Part shown: positions 54,947 to 64,000 of the stretch, piece by piece
Layout: the number at the start of each line of letters is the position of its first letter
Numbering within the stretch: the stretch's first letter is position 1
Assembly (NCBI GenBank): GCA_030077755.1
Contig: JAQJZZ010000010.1
Location: forward strand, 5,332,001 to 5,396,000
Source of the DNA: Filosporella fistucella
Lineage: Eukaryota; Ascomycota; Leotiomycetes; Helotiales
DNA: 64,000 nucleotides
Direction of reading: 5' to 3'
Position numbers and translations under genes: made by a program
The notes under the pieces: model-generated
What the model saw: only the letters and a program-made list of their open reading frames with translations
What the model was told of the DNA's origin: nothing
Databases searched by the model: none

Positions 54947-57900
54947 ATCATTACGTCGACCTTGCATTTGCAAGTTGGTCGAGAGTCATCGACCATGAGG
55001 ACGTTCGAATGGTAATGGAAAAGAAGTGGGCGACCGTCCCTAATATGAAGTATCTGTTCTGGCCCCAATTTCCCACACGCAGGGCCTCTACCGAGTATAA
55101 GTAAATGAACGAGGATATACGATCCTTTCCAACGGCCCCAGTGTTCGCAAATCATCAAGAAATTCCATGGGATGGGCAAGGAAGTATTCCAGTCTGAGGA
55201 ATCAAGGGATATTGTATAGAATCGTCGAGCCCTCGGAGTGGAAACTTCTCGGGGCGCCCCGGGGATGAATGGTAGAGGTTACCAAACGTAGGCACGGAAA
55301 ATTCCCAGGAGGCTTTTGTTGTCTTCGCCGTTAGGTATGGGTAGGTCAGGATTTTCCCATTGAAGGGATGAGCTCTAGACCACGAGCAGGTGGGATATTT
55401 TCAGTCAACGGTCAGTGACGAGCACACAGTATCAGAGAACTACGACCGGAAAATGGTCGACGCTAAAGCAGGGCGCGGTGTCTGTAGGAGCGAGCCACAA
55501 GCCTTAATATCGTATTTTCTGCCGTATCTCAAATAATAGTTTGGCAGATGAAATTATCTGATAGTCTCCGAGGTGGACGAACCACTAGCCTTGTGCTGAG
55601 TCTGACTGCAGGCGACCTCCTATAGGCCTTGTAGGGGGGACATCTGCCTAAGCATAGGCGATGAGAGGCACCTAAAGGATAGAGCCCGATTCGTGAATCA
55701 AACATTACAGCTTCAAGACGTTCGCTACCAAAGATCTTTCTGCTTGCTCGAAGGCACTAGGGGCAAAGAAATTCCATCATCAACACGCGGCTGGCGAGAC
55801 AAGCCTACATGTTAATATGCAGCTAGCTTGTAACAACCGGATTGGGATTTACCTTATCCGCATGCTATACATCCTACTGGTCAGTTGCCGTAGGAGTTCG
55901 TGGGTCGCCCTGCTCCGAATTTATTAGATCCGACGTTGTAAAACCTTGAAGCAGTCTAGCGGAGCCTAACCCTCCTCAGCTTTGGTTACAGCTACCAAGT
56001 AAGGTAAGGCAGTACTACGCAAGTGAAGATGTGTCAGGAAGAGAACTAATGATAATCCCTCCGACAATAATAATCCCATCTGAGGGTTTCTCAAATCGTT
56101 ATGGGTATGTCAGTGGATATGAACAACGCTACTTGTTTAGAGATCAATTTTAGTCAAATGTCGGTCAGCTAGACCTTAACGTCGGGGCCATCTGGAGCCA
56201 TCTTGCGCTTGCAATATCCGTAGTCGTACTAACAGCAGGATTATCGAGAGCCGCATCTGGCCAATCTCGTGTTTTGCTCACATCGGCTTTCATTCCCCAA
56301 ACTATTGGAAGCGAAACTCTATAGTCGAGCTTCGAGAACGTTTCGGTGCAGGAGATTGCTCGAGATTGACAAGCTGCATTTTTCCTTGGTCTCCAACTCA
56401 TCGATGGTGTTCCTGCCTCACAAGAGAGTATCTAGCAAAGGTAAATCGAGCATCCAGTCGAGCCAGATGTGGGGGAGTTGGTGGAGCAGAGAGGCAAAAT
56501 GCCAACAAGATAATAGGCAACGCACGCCTTCAGGATACTCGATAGTTTGGGATTTGAGTGCGAACAGATTGCTCAATGTTGCTAGCAGCAACTGTCACCG
56601 GGTGTGCAAGATACAGCCGACCATGTTCTAGAACTTGGGGTAATACACGAAGTAGCATGACGATTGAGCTACTCGTGGGCGGACAGTGGGTGAAGCTGGA
56701 CGCGATGAAAGGGCAGAAATCGTGGATGGTAGACGTGTCTCTCGCAGTATCATGATTTGGCTACTGTTCTCAAGTGCCTCCTACATCATGGCACAGTAAA
56801 GTCAACTGTTTCCGGCCTATTGTTTGATGCTGGCGTTCCGAATACGGGCGCGAAAAATACAGCGTTCCTGACTGAGCTGAACCCTAGTGGGACCCTTAAC
56901 TGCGTCATAAAAAAAGCCTAAGCCTAATACTTATACAGTACAGTCTGCCTGTAATTGTTGTCCGCCTCCAAGGGCGAAGCAGCATCATGCCTGGTCCAGC
57001 CCTGAAGCCTTTGAGTGTTCAGCCTGGTTCTCGTCACGGCCATATCCCATTCAACAACCTGAAGATTTGAGGCCTGTGCTGTGTATCTTCCAAATCATCA
57101 GTGACGCTGTTGTATGCAGCCAGCCAACTCGTTGGAATACCCAACAATGGATTTCGCTGATCATACTGAATATTTGCTTTCTTTTGTGGCCTCGGATGGT
57201 CGCAACGCTCGTGACAATTGCTTTTGGCAAGTGGACGGATTGCCACCAGAAAGCACAGTCTGGAATTCTGCCCTATCGGGCCAGGTTGAACTGCATGATA
57301 ACCCTTTTTTCGCAGAACATTAGCTGAGGAGCAGTAGTGACTCTAAACTGCCACAATGAAAGTTGAATAGATTTGCTTACTATAAGATCACTTGAAGCTG
57401 TGAGTAGATGTTGTGGCTACAATGGCATGGAAGTACGATATGTCCAGTATTGCAGCTCACTACTTACGGTCTTTCATCCATGTCAAAGCAGGGCGGAAAG
57501 ACTCGAACTAAGACAGATAAATGCAGCTGGCCAATTTGTGAATAAACACTCGAGGCTAAGAGCCAAAACAATGTCCGAGACGTTTGTGATCAACTTATAT
57601 TTCGTTCCTGCATCACATTTCAGTTTGGCAACTAGATGATGTATGTCTTGAATGACCAGCGGTTAAGATGGAGACGGAGGCGCACCAGAGTTCAGTCCAA
57701 ACATCCACAATGAGTAGGTAAGCTGGAGCTGCGGTCTTGGACAGTAATATTTTAGCCTGAGGCATTAACAGTGTTCCGATGTTGGTGCCTTACCGTACCT
57801 TCTTTCTCCAACTCGCCATCCAGGTTCTAGCTAGGAGTGTAGCGAAATGGAAGCGACAAGGCAAACAACGACACGAATTCTGAGAAGGCAAAAGTACTTC

Positions 57901-58032
57901 GTAATTGAATCATAGCTAAGCGGCAACCTGTTCATTTCACATTTAAATCGATCGTGTTTATCCAGAGTATGCAAACCACATCAATGAAATTCGACAAATA
58001 AAGTACACTCCTCTCTCGACTCAACCTTCGAA
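54947..58032. other. 3.1 kb gene-free region
   Basis: It holds the transcription-factor promoter and the ECM29 promoter. Scattered short frames on both strands (for example 56165-56401 minus, 57067-57327 plus) read like protein in patches, but each is interrupted and none matches a family I know. It may contain decayed genes or a relic of a repeat. Confidence 0.45.
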
Positions 58033-61000
58033 ATGTCTTCGGAAGCACGAGAGCTAGAGCTTTGTGGCAAGGTTGAGATGCGCATCGCAGTCGCAAAGGA
58101 TGATAAGCTCGAGGCCATATTGAAGCCTTACCTACCACCGCTGCTTCTGAAGCTTGCTAGTGACCATGCGTCTGTCCGCAACAAGGTACGGATAGATGCA
58201 ATGCTTGCTCACGTGAGAACACACTGACTTTATATCAAGGTCGTATCGATTTGCCAGCATGTCAAGGTTCGGCTTGCAGGAAACAAGTAGACATATGAAG
58301 TTGGTTTTTTAATTATGCGGGTTAATAATTTTTAGGGACATCGTACTTCCTGTCGCTGCTCTTCTCAAGCAGTATAAGGAGAATCCAGAGTCTTCCATGA
58401 TCAGACATTTTGATCTTATGTTCATACAGCAAAGTATTGGGAAATTGAATTCTTCGGTTGATTCCACTTCCTCCAAAGGATTTTCGTCTGTGCTAACCAT
58501 ATATAGGAGCAAATGGCGTTATTGCCAACAATATTACACGGATTGTCAAAAGATGCTGCAAGGCCCACTTGTGCAACAATTTTCAATTTGTTTCTTCGTT
58601 TACTTCCACAGCTCCGTATCCCATCACGAGGGAGCAAGGAAGACACCGAGCTTCGCCACGAACTTGGCCTTGACGAGCATGTCGAAGACGCAAAATTTGT
58701 GGCCTCGTGGTTTGCAAAACTTATCCTACTTTCTGTAGTGCATTCAGAAAGTTCTGGGGTAACCTGTCCTGGCCTCACTGTTCAAGAGTACGAATTTTTG
58801 ACTTTGAATGGTAAAAGACAAACCTGGGACCCAGCTGCTGAGGAGGGATTGAATTTGACACAAACAAAAATTGGCGTTCTTGCTTTTCTGGCAAGCGGAG
58901 CGTTTATAGATGACGAGAGGTTCCTCCCAGCGCTTTTCGCATCTGGAGATGCTAATTCTCGCATTTCTGGCATCGGCGATGACCTGCTAAAGCGCTCCAC
59001 AATGTCCTTGGAAGACCCCGAAATCATTCGTAATCTGTTGAGCATATATTTTTCTCTCAAACCAGCCCTTCAGACTAGGTTATTGATACTTTTCACGAAG
59101 TCCGCTGTATCAACTACATTTCCCCAACAAGTGGTCAAAATAGTGCAAGAAGCTCTCTCTCCTGACGACAATTCTAACCTTCCAGCTAAAGGATTAGAAA
59201 CGATAAAATTTCGAAATGCACTCTTCAATTATATGAACTGGGTGGCACGAACAAGTTCAAAGGACGACGTTGCACATGTTGCACCTCAACTAGTCGCCTT
59301 TTTGCGTACATACATCGAAGACCAAGGCTGGCCTGTCCCAGAAGATAAAAGTAGCGATGCAGCTTCACTGCGCGCCCTCGCATACGAAACTTTGGGTTCG
59401 CTGGCGAAGACAACACCATCTATAGTGCTTGTGGATGATTTATCTCTCGTTAAGTGGCTTTTCAGATCATTGACAGAAGAAGGCTCATCGGACACAATTT
59501 TTGTTAGCATTGAAGGTGCCCTAGCGAGTTTATTAAATACCTTCACGTCACCATTAAATCCAGGATTAAGGACCCAGCTACGTCTCTTACTTTTGAAGTA
59601 TATGACTTTAGACGAGGGAGGTGCCGTGGTGAGGAGTGCTCGCTTCGCAACGGTACGTTGGGCAAACCGTTGTCTAGAATATGGTGACATTGTTGGACGA
59701 TGGATAGATATTCTTGCTTTAGGAGGGCGCGTCGATGAACGAAGTGATGTTGTTGAGGAGGGAAAGAAAGGATTAGTGAGTATATTATTGGAAGTGCTTG
59801 GTTGTAGACTAATGTCGTGACAGGATCCCTACTGGTACCGACTTCTAAATTCGACTTCCGCATCATCTGAATGTCCTCTTCCTGACTGGAATGAGATGGT
59901 GAACATATTCTTCACTTCTCATACCATGATCGTAAATTCCCATGAGGCGAATAGCATGAAGAGTGGCATGGAAGTGGACGCTGTCTCTGTTTTCGGGAAC
60001 TTCTCTGGCTCGAAAATAAATGCATTTCCGGCAGCTATCAACTATTGTAGACGCATGCTGTTGATGACTGCTTTGGAAAAGTCAGATATGCCTCTCATTA
60101 TTGATGCAGATTGGGAACGACAACTAGATGTACTATTTCGTTCTGATAAGCAGGCCAGGAAAGCGATGAAAAATCATATCAAATCCGTGGATGAGAACGC
60201 TTTGACTACATATCTCACAGCGGCATTCGAAGGCATGCTGCGGAATGATGGGAATGGTCTTGCGGACTGTGCAAAATGCTTCCATGAGATAGCATCTTTA
60301 TCTCCGCGTCAAGCCATCAGTGAACTGGCTGAGAGATACTTGGAACTTCTCCCATGCATCAGATCTAACAACGTCACAACTCGCTTCCTTGCTGCTCAAG
60401 CTTTTGGTATTCTTGCCCCACACCCAGGCAACTCGGGACAAGATCTTGAGAAAATCATAGATTCCCTCCTGACAGACATCAAGTCATGGCCGACAGCTGT
60501 TGGCGCAGAGTCTAATAAAGTGCACGGATCAATTCTTGCACTTGGCTATCTCCTTAGTAGATCGTCATACTATGGTCGTCTTGATACGATAGATCCTTCT
60601 TTGATCCAAAATGCTGTCCGAAATCTGCTTGAAGTTCTGGTCAACGCTAAAGATATATCAACGAAGGAGGCGGTTCTCAGTGCGGTTGGACAGCTAAGTG
60701 CTTCTGGCGTTTTGAAACCCGGATTGTTGGAGCAATTTGTGACAAACGCCGAAGAGATAGTTACTTTGTTGGCAGCAGAAGCGAAGAAGGGAACTGAGAA
60801 AGCGATATCAACACTCGGCCTCTTTGCAACGATATTTGAGCAAGAGGATGGTCAAGTTGACGAACCTGACAGCCCTCTGAGCTCAGTTCTCTCAAATCTG
60901 TATAGTCTATTCGAGCTAAAACAAGCAGAGGTACAATTTACTGTTGGAGAATCCCTCAGTTGCCTTGCTGCTTGCTGGGATTCAGATGTCCTCCTGCTCA

Positions 61001-63741
61001 GTCTGGATGTCGATACTACTTTCGAAGGGCGCCGGAAACGATCAACTACACTTGAGGCCGTCCTTAAAAAACTCCTCCAGGACTGCAAAACCACGAAACC
61101 TTCTCTCAAGAAGGCATCTGGCATTTGGCTGTTCTGCTTGATCCAACACTGTGGCAATGCCATTGAGATACAGATTCGATTGAGAGAATGTCAAGCAGCA
61201 TTTATGGGCCTCCTGTCCGCTCGTGACGAGCTTGTGCAGGAAACAGCCTCACGAGGTCTCAGTCTTGTATATGAACAGGGTGATAAGGAACTTCGAGAAC
61301 GACTTGTCAAGGATTTGGTCGCCTCGTTTACTGGAACCAGTGCTCAACTGAAAGTTGACGAAGAGACGGAGCTGTTTGAACCAGGTGCTCTCCCAACTGG
61401 GGAAGGCAAATCAGTGACATCTTACAAAGACATTATCTCATTGGCAAATGAGGTCGGCGACCAGAGTCTTGTCTATAAATTCATGTCACTTGCTTCCAAT
61501 GCCGCGACATGGTCAACACGTGCAGCATTTGGCAGATTTGGACTCAGCAACATCTTGTCGGAATCCGAGATAGACCCAAAACTGTACCCGAAGCTGTATC
61601 GATATCGCTTTGACCCTAATCCAAACGTCCAGCGCTCGATGAATGATATTTGGAATGCGTTGGTCAAGGATTCTAGCGCGGTGATCAATCAAAATTTCGA
61701 CGAAATTTTAACAGACCTTCTGAAAAGCATACTGGCAAAGGAATGGCGTACACGAGAAGCAAGCTGTGCAGCCATTGCTGATCTGGTTCAGGGCCGCGAT
61801 TTTGAAAAATATGAGAGTCGCCTCCACGATATTTGGGAAGTTGCTTTCAAGGTTCTGGACGATATCAAGGGGTCGGTCCGAAAGGCAGCTTTGAAATTGA
61901 GTATGGCCTTGACTAATATTCTGGTTCGGCAGGTGGAAGCTGGTACATCTTCAAGGCATGCACAAGCTATGCTGAAAGAAGTTTTGCCTTTCCTGCTTTC
62001 TAGTCAGGGGCTGGAGAGCTCTGCAGAAGACGTCAGGATATTTGCAACTGTAACAGTGCTGAAACTTGTCAAGAGCGGCGGTAAAGCTTTGCTACCCTTC
62101 GTGCCAAATCTAGTCGAGCAATTATTGGGATTGCTGAGTACGATGGAACAAGAGGGAGTAGATTATATCTACCTGCGAGCTGCTCAGTATAACCTGACTG
62201 AAGGACAAATCGATAACGCGAGATCAAGAGCTGTCTCACAGTCTCCACTTATGGAATCTATTGAGCGTTGTCTCGATCTCTTAGATGAGCCTGCAATGAA
62301 AGATCTTGCACCACGCCTGGAAAACGCCATTAAGACAACTATTGGCATGCCCTCGAAAATGGGGTGCGCCGCCGTACTTGTCAGCCTAGCAACTAGACAC
62401 TCATTTGTTTTTCGGCCTTGTGCGGATCAGTTCATGAAGGTGGTCCAAAAGTCGGTCCTCGACAGGAATAATACTGTCAGCGCTGCCTATGCAAGATCGG
62501 CTGGCTACCTGTCCCGCTTAGGATCCGATGACGCTTTATTACGGCTTGCTGCTTATGCTAAAGAGCTATACTTCAAGGCTGAGGATGAGACCCGGCGTCA
62601 GGTAGCTGGCGAATTGGTTTACGCTGTTTCCAAATTTGCGACTGATCGGTTCAACGCACTTGCAGCGGAATTCCTCCCTTTTATATTCTTTGGAAAGCAC
62701 GATTTTGATGAACATGTAAAAGAGCAATTCGAGAAGACGTGGAGCGAGAATGTTGGTGGACCTCGCGCCGTCCTTCTCTATTCGAAGGAAATCAATGCTC
62801 TAGCTGTTGAGTGTCTTGAATCCCCAAAATGGGCAATCAAGCACACTGCTGCTCTGACAATAGCGGATGTCGTCACGTCGTCCGGGGCAGAACTCAGCCG
62901 GGAAAACGCAGCATCCATATGGCCCCCTCTAGAGAAAGCACTTTCGCTGAAAACCTTCGATGGTAAAGAGAAAGTACTGCAGGCATTCGTTAAGTTCTCT
63001 AAATCAGGCAAATCGCTTTGGGGTTCTGAGCCTGGCATTGCGGCTCAGATGCAGAAGATAGCTACTCGAGAAGCCAAACGCAACAATGATATCTATCGAC
63101 CACATGCCTTTGCTAGCCTTGGCGAATATGCAGAGCAGCGAACAGACATAGATATGTTTGCTGAGGTCTGCAGCGTTGTGGCACCATCTCTTGAGGAATA
63201 TACCAGCGAAGACAAAATGGATACATCTGACGATACCAAAACAGGCGAAAAGTCCCACGAAGCCTCGACAATCACATCTGGAGTTTCGGCTCTTTTCCGA
63301 GCTGTGAATATCAAGTGCCTTGATCCTTCGCCTACCAGCCATCTTCAACCCCTCCTGGACACCATTAAGAAAGTGGTAGGAGCTACTAATATCACTGTTG
63401 CTACGAGCCTCACAATCTACGAACGTGCCAAAGTTATGTTTGACGGTCTCCGGAAACAAACCCATTCTCGAGAATCTGACCAATATGAGGTGGCGCTTGG
63501 ATTTTACTCTGTTCTGGGTGTCCAAACTGGCGCTGGTACTGAAATCATGAGGCTGAAAAGAGCTCAAGCAGCCGAGATGATCGTAAACTGTCTCGACAGT
63601 GGTGTCTTTGGGATGCCTGGTAAAGAAAGAGATCAATGCAAAGGTGCAATGAAGGAAATGACCAGCGAAGGAAGAAGAAATGAGCGTTCCCTGGGGGTCC
63701 AGACAGTGATCGATAGAGTTTTGAAGGCATTGGAAATATGA
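58033..63741 (+). CDS. ECM29: Proteasome adaptor and scaffold protein ECM29
   Basis: Five exons (58033-58185, 58240-58286, 58336-58456, 58507-59775, 59824-63741) encode 1835 residues, close to the usual length for the family. The N-terminus has the family pattern ELELCGKVEMRIAVA...LEAILKPYLPPLLLKLASDHASVRNKVVSICQHVKVR, then LPVAALLKQYKENPESSMIRHFDLMFIQQSIGKL. The remainder is a solenoid of HEAT repeats (for example IWEVAFKVLDDIKGSVRKAALKLSMALTNIL and FLPFIFFGKHDFDEHVKEQFEKTWSENVGG). ECM29 binds the 26S proteasome at the core-regulatory particle junction and acts in quality control. One donor is unusual (GTTGAT at 58457), but the branch site and acceptor are good and the junction restores the frame. 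Confidence 0.94.
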
Positions 63742-64000
63742 TAGACAGATCGCATTAGATTTAGAGCATACTAGCCTAAAAATTAATATCATCGTTCATA
63801 ATTTATGCTATGCTTCGAGAGTTTGAGAGTTTTCCACACATAGCTCACAGCTCTACAGTCATGTTTCGGGTTGTAGTCGCATAAATCTCAATACTACACC
63901 CAATAACAATGACTTATTAGTGAGGTGTCTAAATAATATTGAATCTGCTCCCTCAGGCTCGGGCCAGCCCTAACGTAACTCGGAAAGATTCCGATTCCCT
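63742..64000. other. ECM29 3' flank
   Basis: AT-rich 3' flank; nothing else is recognisable before the end of the window. Confidence 0.6.

Noticed and set aside
1..64000. CRISPR arrays, bacterial operons, tRNA or rRNA genes
   Set aside because: The window is spliced fungal nuclear DNA; no regular repeat-spacer array, tRNA B-box in a fitting cloverleaf context, or rRNA sequence was seen by eye.

Overview
The window is nuclear DNA of a filamentous ascomycete. Genes are split by short spliceosomal introns of about 45-90 bp (GT...CTAAC/CTGAC...AG), promoters are CT-rich, and the accessory genes are typical of Pezizomycotina: a HET-domain protein, a Zn2Cys6 regulator and an MFS exporter. Codon use and protein style suggest Leotiomycetes (Botrytis/Sclerotinia-like), but that is an impression. 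I rebuilt exons by eye from splice signals, reading frame and family conservation.

Layout. 1-341 (+): 3' end of ADE17. 3371-5072 (+): four-pass membrane protein, followed by an AT-rich ORF-free block at about 5.3-6.4 kb. 7030-7672 (-): MPC1. 8124-9010 (-) and 9321-9953 (+): SmB and RPL11, divergent. 10597-14188: a TIR-bounded element carrying one HET-domain gene. 14473-15880 (-): two small tandem genes sharing a C-terminal motif. 18191-24533 (-): pyruvate carboxylase. 27180-34751 (-): clathrin heavy chain. 35521-37616 (-): DHA2-type MFS transporter. 39284-40892 (-) and 41213-42112 (+): eIF2-gamma and a DUF1640/MCUR1-like mitochondrial protein, divergent. 42633-45306 (-): protein with two CUE-like segments. 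46795-49047 (-): GCK-type STE20 kinase. 50135-51832 (-): UBA-UAS-UBX protein. 52592-54946 (-): Zn2Cys6 transcription factor. 58033-63741 (+): ECM29.

The main discovery candidate is a pair of GIY-YIG nuclease genes with two C-terminal zinc fingers each (20024-21094 and 28412-29506, both -). Each lies whole, in sense orientation, inside one unusually long spliceosomal intron (1773 and 1765 bp) of a conserved housekeeping gene, pyruvate carboxylase and clathrin heavy chain. All other introns in those genes are short. The two proteins are homologous but clearly diverged. This looks like a family of homing-endonuclease-like selfish genes hiding in nuclear spliceosomal introns of essential genes, where splicing makes the insertion nearly neutral. 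A near-palindrome, TTGGACRGCGTCCA, occurs three times in the first intron, with a variant at the start of the second gene.

The second candidate is the 3.6 kb element with about 50-bp inverted ends and TA flanks, whose only clear cargo is a HET-domain gene. The rest of the window is mostly housekeeping: purine synthesis, mitochondrial pyruvate import, splicing, translation, anaplerosis, endocytosis and proteasome quality control. Several of these genes contain microexons (8, 9, 12, 15 and 17 nt) that automated annotation could miss.
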